DNA from: Deltaproteobacteria bacterium
GTDB lineage: Bacteria; Desulfobacterota; Desulfarculia; Desulfarculales; Desulfarculaceae
Direction of reading: 5' to 3'
DNA: 64,000 nucleotides
Assembly: GCA_021811275.1 (NCBI GenBank)
Contig: JAJZPI010000001.1
Location: 1 to 64,000 of the forward strand
The stretch's first letter is position 1. Each line of letters starts with the position of its first letter. A program made the translations under genes and the position numbers. The notes beneath the pieces were generated by a model. It saw only the letters and a program-made list of their open reading frames with translations. It made no database searches and was not told the DNA's origin. Positions 53,707 to 61,682 of the stretch are shown piece after piece.

Positions 53707-54506
53707 TGGACGACATCTTGGCAGTGGAGAACCTGAGCCTGAGTTTCGGCGGACTTCAGGCCCTGGACGGGGTTAGCTTTAGCGCCCCGCGGGGCCTGGT
53801 CACGGCGATCATCGGGCCCAACGGCGCGGGCAAGACCTCGGCCATCAACTGCATGAGCGGGGTCTACCGGCCCCAGGGCGGCCGGGTGATGTTGGACGGC
53901 CGCCAGGCCAGCGGCGCGCCCCAGCATGTGCTGGCCCGGCGCGGGCTCACCCGCACCTTTCAGAATCTCCAGGTCTTCGCCAATTTGAGCGTGCTGGAGA
54001 ACGTCATGGTGGGCCTGCACGCCGTCACCAAGAGTGGCTTCCTGGGTGCCATGTTCCGGCTGCCCGGTCACCGGGCCGAGGAGCGCGCCATCCGCGAGCG
54101 GGCCTTGGAGATGCTTGATTTCATCGGCTTGGCCGAGTTGTCCGGCCAGCCCGCGGGCCAGCTTTCCTACGGCGACCGCAAGCGGGTGGAGCTGGCTCGT
54201 GCCCTGGTCGGCCGGCCCAAACTGGTTCTCCTGGACGAGCCGGTGGCCGGCCTGAACCCGGCCGAGACCGAGGAGATGGGAAGCATCCTGCTCAAGGTGC
54301 GCGGCACCGGGGTGAGCCTGTTGCTGGTGGAGCACGACATGGCGCTGGTCATGCGGGTCAGCGACAAGGTGGTGGTGCTGCATTTCGGCCGCAAGATCGC
54401 CGAGGGAACACCTCACGAGATACAGAATCATCCCGAGGTTATCGCCACCTATCTGGGTGGGCGCGAGGAGCCCATAAACGGCGTGGCGGAGGCGGCCCAT
54501 GCTTAG
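53706..54506 (+). CDS. livG: Branched-chain-type ABC ATP-binding protein (LivG)
   Basis: A 266-residue ABC ATPase with Walker A GPNGAGKTS, signature LSYGDRKRVELARAL and Walker B LVLLDEPVAGLNP, characteristic of LivG/Braf-type subunits. The ATG overlaps the livM TGA by 1 nt (TGATG). It partners LivF. Confidence 0.92.
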   Translation: MDDILAVENLSLSFGGLQALDGVSFSAPRGLVTAIIGPNGAGKTSAINCMSGVYRPQGGRVMLDGRQASGAPQHVLARRGLTRTFQNLQVFANLSVLENVMVGLHAVTKSGFLGAMFRLPGHRAEERAIRERALEMLDFIGLAELSGQPAGQLSYGDRKRVELARALVGRPKLVLLDEPVAGLNPAETEEMGSILLKVRGTGVSLLLVEHDMALVMRVSDKVVVLHFGRKIAEGTPHEIQNHPEVIATYLGGREEPINGVAEAAHA

Positions 54507-55245
54507 CGTGGAGGGGGTGTCCTTCAATTATGGACCGCACCCCGCCCTGCGCGAGGTCAGCCTTCGGGTGGAACCTGGAGAGATCGTCTGCCTGCTGGGG
54601 GCCAACGGCGCGGGCAAGACCACGCTCATGAACGTCATCAGCGGGCTGGCCCGGCCCCAGCAGGGCAAGGTGCTTCTGGCCGGCCGCGAGCTGAGCGGCT
54701 TGAAGCCATCGCGGGTGGTGGAGGCCGGGGTGGCCCAGGTGCCCGAGGGCCGCCAGCTCTTCGCCCCCCTTAGCGTTCGCGAAAACCTGGAGCTGGGCGC
54801 ATTTTCCCGCCGTAGCCGGGGCGAGCGCCAGGAAGTGGCGCGCGACATGGAGAGGGCGCTGGCAATGTTCCCGGTGCTGGCCCAGCGGCTGGGGCAGCCG
54901 GCGGGCACCTTGAGCGGCGGCGAGCAGCAGATGCTGGCCATGGCCCGGGCGCTCATGGCCAGACCCAAGGTGCTTTTGATGGACGAGCCCACCTTGGGCT
55001 TGGCGCCCCTGGTCACCCGCGAGATATTCGACGTCATACGCCGGCTGCCCGCCAGCGGCGCCAGCGTGCTCCTGGTGGAGCAGAACGCCCTGGGGGCGCT
55101 TTCCGTGGCCCAACGAGGCTACATTATCACCAGCGGCCAGATCCGGTTCAGCGGGACCTCGCGGGAAATTTTAGGCGATGTCCTGTTGCGCGAGGCCTTC
55201 CTGGGACCAGAGAAGGTCACGGCGGCGGGGGAGGTGAGGCGATGA
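54499..55245 (+). CDS. livF: Branched-chain-type ABC ATP-binding protein (LivF)
   Basis: A 248-residue ABC ATPase with Walker A GANGAGKTT, signature LSGGEQQMLAMARALM and Walker B VLLMDEPTLGLAP. This is the LivF subunit of the LIV-type transporter. The ATG lies 8 nt inside livG, and the stop overlaps the gntR start by 4 nt, so translation is coupled. Confidence 0.92.
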   Translation: MLSVEGVSFNYGPHPALREVSLRVEPGEIVCLLGANGAGKTTLMNVISGLARPQQGKVLLAGRELSGLKPSRVVEAGVAQVPEGRQLFAPLSVRENLELGAFSRRSRGERQEVARDMERALAMFPVLAQRLGQPAGTLSGGEQQMLAMARALMARPKVLLMDEPTLGLAPLVTREIFDVIRRLPASGASVLLVEQNALGALSVAQRGYIITSGQIRFSGTSREILGDVLLREAFLGPEKVTAAGEVRR

Positions 55246-55916
55246 AGGCGGCGGCTAATCTTACCAGGCGGCATCTTGGACAGGAGGCCTTCGTACTGCT
55301 GCGCCGCATGATCACCCACGGCGAGATGGTCAACGGCGAGCGTCTGGTAGAGGAGCGCCTAGCCGAGCAGCTGGGTTTGTCGCGCACGCCGGTGCGCGAG
55401 GCCCTGCACCGGCTGGAGCAGGAGGGGCTTCTTCTGAAGCGCCCGCGCGGGGGCTACGAGGTTCGCCCGCTCACCCCCGAGGAGGTGGCCGACGCTCTGG
55501 GGGTGCGCGGGGTGCTGGAGGCCTACGCCGGCGAATTGGCCGCGGCGCGCATCACGCCCAAGCTGCTCAAGGAGATGGAGCGCAATCTGGAGATGTTCGA
55601 GGAGGCCCTGGCCCGCACTGACGAGAAGAGACTGGTGGAGCTGAACGGCCGTTTCCACGAGCTGCTCTATCAGGCCGCGGATTCCAGGCTGCTGCATCGG
55701 CTCCTGAGCGAGTTGCAGGACGAGGTGGAGCGCATCAGCCATTTGATCATGTCCAACATGGCGGCCGGGGCCTGGTCGGTGGAGGACCACCGGGCGCTGG
55801 TGGATGCCCTGCGCGTCGGCGACGCCAAACGGGCGCGCAAGGCCGCCATGGACCATGTGCAGCGCGGGGCCAGGTGGCTGGTATCGCGCCTGCGGGACCA
55901 GGCCTCCCGGGAGTGA
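55242..55916 (+). CDS. GntR-family transcriptional regulator (FCD/FadR subfamily)
   Basis: A 224-residue regulator with an N-terminal winged helix (LAEQLGLSRTPVREALHRLEQEGLL) and a C-terminal FCD helical domain with metal-site candidates (NGRFHELLY and DHRALVDAL, H near residue 128 and 176). FCD regulators sense organic acids or acyl derivatives. It lies in the liv transcript and probably acts at the palindrome upstream of livH (inference). Confidence 0.88.
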   Translation: MKAAANLTRRHLGQEAFVLLRRMITHGEMVNGERLVEERLAEQLGLSRTPVREALHRLEQEGLLLKRPRGGYEVRPLTPEEVADALGVRGVLEAYAGELAAARITPKLLKEMERNLEMFEEALARTDEKRLVELNGRFHELLYQAADSRLLHRLLSELQDEVERISHLIMSNMAAGAWSVEDHRALVDALRVGDAKRARKAAMDHVQRGARWLVSRLRDQASRE

Positions 55917-55960
55917 GGCCGGGAGCAAAAGCCAACCAAGCAGGGGAGCGGTCGTCAATC

Positions 55961-57247
55961 ATGACCTTCATGCCCAACTTCAACCGGGCCGGAGACCTTG
56001 AGGCCCATCAATTGGCGGGGCTCAAGTGGACCGTGGCGCACGCCTATGACGGCAGCCCCTTCTATCGGGCCAGGCTCGACGCCGCCGGGGTGCGGCCGGA
56101 TGATATCAGGACCCTGGATGACATGAAGCGCCTGCCCTTCACCACCGCCGACGACCTGCGCGATGGCTATCCGTTCCCGCTGCTTTCCGTGCCCCTGACC
56201 GATGTGGTGCGCCTGCACGCCAGCAGCGGCACCACGGGCAAGCGCAAGGTCATGACCTACACCGGCAAGGACATTTCCGATTGGGCCAACATGTTCGCCC
56301 GTTGCTACGAGATGGCCGGGCTCACCCGTGAGGACCGGGTGCAAATCTGCGTGGGCTACGGCGTCTGGACCGCCGGCGTGGGCTTCCAATTGGGCTGCGA
56401 GCGTTTTGGAGCCATGGCCGTGCCGGTGGGGCCCGGGTTTCTGGACATGCAGTGCCAGTTCCTGGTCGACTTCGGCTCCACCGTCATCTGCTGCACCTCG
56501 TCGATGGCCTTGCTGGTCTCCGAGGAGGTGCGCCGCCGCGGGCTTTCGGACAAGGTGAGACTGAAAAAGGTCATCTACGGTTCGGAGCGGACCTCAGATG
56601 CCATGCGCGAGAAGATCAGCGCAGGCCTGGGCGGGGCCGAGCTTTACGACATACCAGGCATGACAGAGCTCTACGGTCCGGGCACGGGCTTGGAATGCGG
56701 CGCCCACCGGGGAATCCACTACTGGGCCGACTACTACATTCTGGAGATACTGAACCCCGAAACCCTTGAGCCGGTGGCCCCCGGTGAACTTGGCGAAATG
56801 GTGGTCACCACCTTGGCCAAGGAGGCCGCCCCCCTCATCCGCTACCGCACCCGCGACCTCACCCGGCTGTTGCCCGAGCCTTGCCCCTGCGGCAACCCCC
56901 TGCCCAGGCACGACCGCCTTTTGGGCCGCAGCGACGACATGATCAAGTTCCGGGCCGTCAACATATATCCCGGACAGATCGACGCCGTCCTGAGCTACAG
57001 CCGTGGTGTGGGCTCGGAGTACCAGATAGTGCTGGAGCACCGCCCCGACGGCAAGGACCATATGACCGTGCGCGTGGAGCGCATCGAGGGGGCCAATCTG
57101 AGCGACGACGAGCGGGTGAAGAAGGATATCGTCCGCGCCATCAAGTCGCAGATGCTGGTAAGCGCCGAGGTTGAACTGGTGGACCACGGCGAGTTGCCGC
57201 GCAGCGAGCGCAAGAGCAAGCGAGTCTTCGATCATCGTTTCGAGTAG
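55961..57247 (+). CDS. paaK: Phenylacetate-CoA ligase family protein (PaaK-like)
   Basis: A 428-residue AMP-forming aryl-CoA ligase of the PaaK type: SSGTTGKRKVMTYT (P-loop), GVWTAGVGFQLG, YDIPGMTELYGPGTG, YRTRDLTRLL and GRSDDMIKFRAVNIYP. Such enzymes activate phenylacetate or other aryl acids with CoA. The ATG at 55961 follows AGGGGAGCGG. It is 44 nt downstream of gntR and upstream of livK, which supports uptake plus activation of an aromatic acid. Confidence 0.88.
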   Translation: MTFMPNFNRAGDLEAHQLAGLKWTVAHAYDGSPFYRARLDAAGVRPDDIRTLDDMKRLPFTTADDLRDGYPFPLLSVPLTDVVRLHASSGTTGKRKVMTYTGKDISDWANMFARCYEMAGLTREDRVQICVGYGVWTAGVGFQLGCERFGAMAVPVGPGFLDMQCQFLVDFGSTVICCTSSMALLVSEEVRRRGLSDKVRLKKVIYGSERTSDAMREKISAGLGGAELYDIPGMTELYGPGTGLECGAHRGIHYWADYYILEILNPETLEPVAPGELGEMVVTTLAKEAAPLIRYRTRDLTRLLPEPCPCGNPLPRHDRLLGRSDDMIKFRAVNIYPGQIDAVLSYSRGVGSEYQIVLEHRPDGKDHMTVRVERIEGANLSDDERVKKDIVRAIKSQMLVSAEVELVDHGELPRSERKSKRVFDHRFE

Positions 57248-57306
57248 ATCCTCCGGCGAGGAGGGTTAAAAAAGTGCCTTGAAACGGGATTTCCTAGGAG
57301 GGCGAC

Positions 57307-58488
57307 ATGCGTACCATGTTCAAGACGGCGATCCTGGGCCTGGCCTTGGCCATGGCCCTTACCGGGGCGGCGGGCGCGGCCGAGCCCATCAAGATTGGGG
57401 CCTTCTTCGCTCTGAGCGGACCGGCGGCCTCCATCGGCATCCCCACCAAGCTGGTGGCGCAGATGGTGGTGGACAAGATCAACAAGGAAGGCGGGGTGAA
57501 CGGCCACCCTATCGAGCTGGTGCTGGGCGACACTGAGAGCGATCCCACCAAGGCGGTCATGGTCTTCAAGAAATTCCTGGCCGTGGACAAGGTTGTCGCA
57601 GTGATCGGGCCCACCCGCACCGACACCGGCATGGCGGTAAAGAAGCAGGCCGAGGAGGCCAAGATTCCGGTGGTGATGACCGTGGGCGGCGACCCGGTCA
57701 TCATGGAAGGCAAGATGGGCAACGTGGACTTCGGCACCGCCCGCTGGGTCTTCAAGACCCCCCAGCGCTCCTCGGTGGCGGTCAAGAAGGTTCTGGGCTA
57801 TCTCAAGGACCATGGCCTGACCAAGATCGGGCTCATCACCGCCAGTGACGGTTTCGGCCGCGACGGCGCGCGCTGGCTGGAAAAGCTGGCTCCGGAGTTC
57901 GGCGTGACCGTAGCCGGCAATGAGCAGTTCAACCCCAACGACGTGGACATGAAAAGCCAGCTCACCAAGTTGGCCGCCGCCGGGCCTCAGGCCATAGTCT
58001 GCTGGACCATCGGTGACGCCGGGGCCATCGTCAGCAAGAACCACCACGCCCTGGGGCTTTCGGCTCCTCTGGTGCAGTGTCACGGCTTGCCCGGACCGCG
58101 CTACCTGGAGCTGGCCGGGCCGGCGGCCGAAGGCGACCTCATGCCGGCCACCAAGCTCATGACCTGGCAAGCGCTGCCCGACAGCGACCCGCAGAAGAAG
58201 GTCATCGCCGAGTTCGTTCACCTCTATGACGAGGTGTACAAGTTCAACAAGGAATATCCCATCAACACCCATTCGGGCTACGCCTGGGACGCCATCTATC
58301 TTTTGGCCGACGCCATGAAGAGGGCCGGCACCGACCCCCAGAAGCTCAAGGAGGCCATCGAAGGCACCAAGGGCCACGTGGGCGTCAGCGGCGTGTTTAA
58401 CCTCTCGGCCGAGGACCACAACGGCCTGGACGTGGATTCCATGGTCATGTTGCAGGTCAAGGACGGCAAGTACGTAATGGTGAAGTAG
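57307..58488 (+). CDS. livK: LIV-type ABC substrate-binding protein
   Basis: A 393-residue periplasmic type I binding protein. Signal peptide TAILGLALAMALTGAAGAAE precedes IKIGAFFALSGPAASIG and the two-lobed Leu/Ile/Val-binding fold. It would deliver the substrate to LivHMGF. Its ligand is unknown; the PaaK context suggests an aromatic acid. The ATG follows a strong AGGAGGGCGAC ribosome binding site. Confidence 0.9.
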   Translation: MRTMFKTAILGLALAMALTGAAGAAEPIKIGAFFALSGPAASIGIPTKLVAQMVVDKINKEGGVNGHPIELVLGDTESDPTKAVMVFKKFLAVDKVVAVIGPTRTDTGMAVKKQAEEAKIPVVMTVGGDPVIMEGKMGNVDFGTARWVFKTPQRSSVAVKKVLGYLKDHGLTKIGLITASDGFGRDGARWLEKLAPEFGVTVAGNEQFNPNDVDMKSQLTKLAAAGPQAIVCWTIGDAGAIVSKNHHALGLSAPLVQCHGLPGPRYLELAGPAAEGDLMPATKLMTWQALPDSDPQKKVIAEFVHLYDEVYKFNKEYPINTHSGYAWDAIYLLADAMKRAGTDPQKLKEAIEGTKGHVGVSGVFNLSAEDHNGLDVDSMVMLQVKDGKYVMVK

Positions 58489-58496
58489 CGCTGCAA

Positions 58497-58530
58497 GGGG
58501 CGGGACGCCTGAGACCGACGCCCCGCCCCC
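58497..58530 (+). terminator. Weak terminator-like stem after livK
   Basis: A GGGGCGGGaCG...CGcCCCGCCCC stem lies just after the livK stop but lacks a T-run. It may attenuate or terminate with Rho. Confidence 0.35.
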
Positions 58531-58539
58531 GGCCTGCTA

Positions 58540-58568
58540 TTGTGCAGTCTTGGCCGCCGGGCTATATT
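58540..58568 (+). promoter_or_regulatory. Predicted sigma-70 promoter for the OYE gene
   Basis: TTGTGC and TATATT are separated by 17 nt, 32 nt upstream of the ATG. This implies separate transcription from the liv block. Confidence 0.55.
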
Positions 58569-58600
58569 GTCGGGGCAAAACCCACAACGCGAGGAAGAGC

Positions 58601-59707
58601 ATGGCCGACATCTTCACCCCCTGGCAGATGGGCGAACTGACCATCCCCAACCGCCTGGTGCGTAGCGCCACCTGGGAGGGCATGGCCCAGCCCGACGGCA
58701 CTCCCACCTTCGAGACCGTGAACTTCACAGCCGAACTGGCCGAGGGCGGTGTGGGGCTCATCATCACCGGCTACGCCTTCATCCATCCCCTGGGGCGCGG
58801 GCTGCCCCACCAGACCGGCGTGCACATCGACGCCATGATCGGCCCCATCACCCGCATCAGCGACGCGGTGCACAAGAACGGCGGACTGGTGGCCATGCAG
58901 ATCGTCCATGCCGGCGGCCAGACCAAGTCAGATTGGATCGGCGGCCAGCCCCTGGCCCCCACCGCCATGACCCACCTGGCCTTCAAGGAGGAGCTGGCCG
59001 AACTTAGCAAGGCGCAGATCAGCGACATCGCGGAGATGTTCGGCCGGGCCGCCGCCCGCGTCAAGGCAGCCGGCTTCGACGCGGTGCAGCTGCACGGCGC
59101 CCACGGCTATCTGATCAGCGAGTTCCTGAGCCCGCTGACCAACAGGCGCACCGACGAATACGGCGGCGGCATCGAGAACCGGGGCCGCTTCTGCCGCGAG
59201 GTCTACCAGGCCGTGCGGCGCGAGGTGGGGCCGCGCTACCCGGTTTTCATCAAGCTCAACACCGAGGACGGCCTGGAGGGCGGTCTCACTCCCCAGGATG
59301 CGGCCCTGGTGGCGGCCAGCCTTTCCGATCTGGGCATCGACGCCATAGAGGTCAGCGGCGGCATGGCCGCGGCGGGCAAAAAAGCCGCCGGGCGGGTGGT
59401 GACCAAACCAGAGGAGGAAGGCTACTTCTTCGACAACGCCAAGCTCGTCAAGGCGGCGGTCAAGTGCCCGGTGATCGTGGTGGGCGGCTGGCGCAGCAAA
59501 TCCAGGGTGGAGGCCGCCCTGGATCAGGTGGACGCGGTGTCCATGGCCAGACCCTTCATCCGCCAGCCCAACTTGGCCAATCTATGGAAGGCCGGCCAAA
59601 GTCTCCAGGCCGCCTGCATATCCTGCGGCCAGTGCCTGCGCGCGGGCATGAAAGGCGGCGTCCTCTGCGTACAGGAGCAGAAGGAGAAAGAGGAGGCCAA
59701 GAAATAA
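58601..59707 (+). CDS. Old Yellow Enzyme-type NADH:flavin oxidoreductase (single-domain)
   Basis: A 368-residue FMN-binding TIM-barrel enzyme with IPNRLVRSATWEGMA, MQIVHAGGQT, LHGAHGYLISEFLSPLTNRRTDEYGG and a C-terminal Fe-S motif CISCGQCLRAGMKGGVLC. The FAD/NAD domain present in full dienoyl-CoA reductase-type enzymes is missing, so reductant must come from elsewhere. The substrate is unknown; adjacency to PaaK suggests reduction of an unsaturated or aromatic CoA intermediate (inference). Confidence 0.85.
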   Translation: MADIFTPWQMGELTIPNRLVRSATWEGMAQPDGTPTFETVNFTAELAEGGVGLIITGYAFIHPLGRGLPHQTGVHIDAMIGPITRISDAVHKNGGLVAMQIVHAGGQTKSDWIGGQPLAPTAMTHLAFKEELAELSKAQISDIAEMFGRAAARVKAAGFDAVQLHGAHGYLISEFLSPLTNRRTDEYGGGIENRGRFCREVYQAVRREVGPRYPVFIKLNTEDGLEGGLTPQDAALVAASLSDLGIDAIEVSGGMAAAGKKAAGRVVTKPEEEGYFFDNAKLVKAAVKCPVIVVGGWRSKSRVEAALDQVDAVSMARPFIRQPNLANLWKAGQSLQAACISCGQCLRAGMKGGVLCVQEQKEKEEAKK

Positions 59708-59737
59708 GGGCCCCAGGCGCTCCTAGATCGATAAGCG

Positions 59738-59775
59738 CGGCCGGTTCCCCTTTTGGGAAACCGGCCGTTTCTCTT
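59738..59775 (+). terminator. Rho-independent terminator of the OYE gene
   Basis: The stem cggccggttcccc/gggaaaccggccg with loop tttt is followed by TTTCTCTT. Confidence 0.75.
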
Positions 59776-59856
59776 GATACCAAGTCGCATTCAAAGCCAT
59801 CCATGGCCTGAAACCAATTAGCGCTCAAACTACTCTCTTGAACGCTGATTGGTATC
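59776..59856. repeat. Dispersed palindromic repeat, TACCAA...TTGGTA (copy 2)
   Basis: An 81-bp element has perfect 8-bp ends GATACCAA/TTGGTATC and the CATTCA and TCCATGGC core of the copy at 36847. Its right end supplies the stop codon of the YkgJ-like gene (minus strand TGATACCAA). It sits between that gene and the OYE terminator. Confidence 0.65.
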
Positions 59857-60349
59857 AGGCCAGAAGGCCGTCCATGAAGGCCTTGACCAGTTTGCCGCGC
59901 AGCATGGCCGCCTCCTCCAAGGCGCGTTCGGTCGTGATCCGCTCGGTTGGGGCCATGGCCTCCTCCAGGCGCGCGCAGATGTAATGCAGGCAGGCGTAAG
60001 GGCGGACCCGCCAGGGCAGGGCGCAGCCCGCGTCTTCCAGAAAGGGGCATCCGCGCCGTCGGGGGCGGGGGTAGGGCAGGTCGCGCAGACCCAGGGCGGC
60101 ATAGTAGATCAGGTCGGTCTGGTCGAGCAGTCCGTGCGGGCTGACGCGCAGACAGCAGACCGTGGGACAGGTTGGGCAGAGTTCAGGGCAGAGGCGGGCG
60201 AAGGCCTGGCGGGCGGGGAGATAGCATTCCTCCAGTTCGGCGCCCAGGCTGCGGGCCTCGGCCTGGGCGGGGCCGGCCAGTTGGGCGAACAGGCGTCGCT
60301 GAGACTTGCGCCAGCGGTCCGGCGTGAATGGAAAGTCCTGGGGGCTAAT
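59855..60349 (-). CDS. Cys-rich YkgJ/UPF0153-like protein with no ordinary start codon
   Basis: A frame of about 164 residues is open immediately downstream of trpS but lacks any in-frame ATG, GTG or TTG until late in the frame, so it is absent from the ORF track. I take the ATT at 60347-60349, which overlaps the trpS TAG, as the probable start; a frameshift or sequencing error is possible. The protein has LCPELCPTCPTVCCL and later GCPFL, GCALPWRVRPYACLHYICA. This resembles the zinc/iron-chelating CxxCC...C pattern of YkgJ-like proteins. Its end lies at the copy-2 repeat. Confidence 0.65.
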   Translation of the reverse strand: MSPQDFPFTPDRWRKSQRRLFAQLAGPAQAEARSLGAELEECYLPARQAFARLCPELCPTCPTVCCLRVSPHGLLDQTDLIYYAALGLRDLPYPRPRRRGCPFLEDAGCALPWRVRPYACLHYICARLEEAMAPTERITTERALEEAAMLRGKLVKAFMDGLLA

Positions 60350-61310
60350 AGTCCAGGCCTACCCGATGGCGGACGTCGGCCAGGGTCACAGCTGCCACGC
60401 CCCGCGCCTTGGCCGCGCCCTTCTTCATGATCTCGCAGACGAACCCGCGGTCGGCGGCAAGCTGGGCGCGCTTTTCGCGGTAGGGCTTGAAGTATTCCCA
60501 CATGCGCTCGAAGAGCTCCTTTTTGACCTGGGCGTAACCCATGCCGCCGGCGCGGTAGCGGCCGGCCAGTTCCTCGCGCTCATCCTTGGTCATGAACAGA
60601 CTGATCAGCGCGTAGACGTTGCACTTGTCCGGGTCCTTGGGCTCCTCCACCGGCGTGGAGTCGGTGACGACGCTCATGATGCGTTTGCGCAGGGGCTTCT
60701 CCTCGGCGAAGATATCCAAGGTGTTGCCATAGCTCTTGGACATCTTCTGTCCGTCGATGCCCGGCACGGTGGCGGTATCCTCGTCTATGCGCGCCTCCGG
60801 CACCACAAAGGTCTCGCCGTAGGTGTTGTTGAACCTCATGGCGATGTCGCGGGTGATCTCCAGGTGTTGTTTCTGGTCTTTGCCCACGGGAACCACGTGG
60901 GCCTGGTAGAGCAGGATGTCGGCGGCCATGAGCACGGGGTAGCTGAACAGGCCGTTATGAGGTGTGAAGCCCTTGGCAAGCTTGTCCTTGTAGGAATGCG
61001 CCAGCTCCAGCCGCGCCACGGGGGCGTGGTTGTTAAGTATCCATGTCAATTCGCAGACCTCGGGCACGTCGCCTTGCACATAGAAGGTGCTCTTGTCCGG
61101 GTCCAGGCCCAAGGCCAGGAAGTCCAGGCAGGCATTCATGGTGCCCTCGCGCAGCTTGGCCGCGTCGGTGACCGTGGTGAGGGCATGGTAGTTGACGATG
61201 AAGCAGAACAGGTCGTGTTCCTGCTGGTGTCGAATCATCGGCTGCATCATGGCGAAGTAGTTGCCGATGTGCAGGGTGCCCGAAGGCTGGATGCCGGACA
61301 GCACGCGCAT
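60345..61310 (-). CDS. trpS: Tryptophanyl-tRNA synthetase
   Basis: A 321-residue class I synthetase with HIGN (HIGH) at residues 14-17 and KMSKS. QPSGTLHIGNYFAMM and LMAADILLYQAHVVPVGKDQKQHLE are diagnostic of TrpRS. It charges tRNA-Trp. The ATG is at 61308-61310. It is followed on the same strand by the YkgJ-like gene with overlapping stop/start. Confidence 0.96.
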   Translation of the reverse strand: MRVLSGIQPSGTLHIGNYFAMMQPMIRHQQEHDLFCFIVNYHALTTVTDAAKLREGTMNACLDFLALGLDPDKSTFYVQGDVPEVCELTWILNNHAPVARLELAHSYKDKLAKGFTPHNGLFSYPVLMAADILLYQAHVVPVGKDQKQHLEITRDIAMRFNNTYGETFVVPEARIDEDTATVPGIDGQKMSKSYGNTLDIFAEEKPLRKRIMSVVTDSTPVEEPKDPDKCNVYALISLFMTKDEREELAGRYRAGGMGYAQVKKELFERMWEYFKPYREKRAQLAADRGFVCEIMKKGAAKARGVAAVTLADVRHRVGLDY

Positions 61311-61427
61311 TGAAGGGACCTCCCGGGTTCTGGCGGACCAGGAGGCAATATACCCAACCGCCCCGGAGGCGTCAACGTTTGGAAGTGCCGCGTTTGGAAA
61401 TGCCGCCCAAAGGGCTTTGGTCGCGCG

Positions 61428-61646
61428 TCAAATCTTGTATTGGCGCTTGCGGGCCAAGTGCCAGCCCCAAACCAGGAGGCCCAAACCCGAACCGCCCAGC
61501 ATAAGCAGAAGGACCAGGGAGGCCAGGATGCCGCCCTGCTCCATGGCGCGTGTAAGGATTATCTCCGAAAGCGGTATGCATGAGCCCAGCATCAGGGCCC
61601 CCGCCACCATGACCAAGCCAATCACCAGCCTGGATGGCCTCGACAT
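61428..61646 (-). CDS. Small two-helix membrane protein
   Basis: A 72-residue protein with two hydrophobic segments (LVIGLVMVAGALMLG and GILASLVLLLMLGGSGLGLLVW) and a basic C-terminus. The family is unknown. It lies between the PpiC genes and trpS on the same strand. Confidence 0.55.
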   Translation of the reverse strand: MSRPSRLVIGLVMVAGALMLGSCIPLSEIILTRAMEQGGILASLVLLLMLGGSGLGLLVWGWHLARKRQYKI

Positions 61647-61682
61647 TGTGGCCGCTCCACCAGGAGGCCGGAAATGCGGGCG

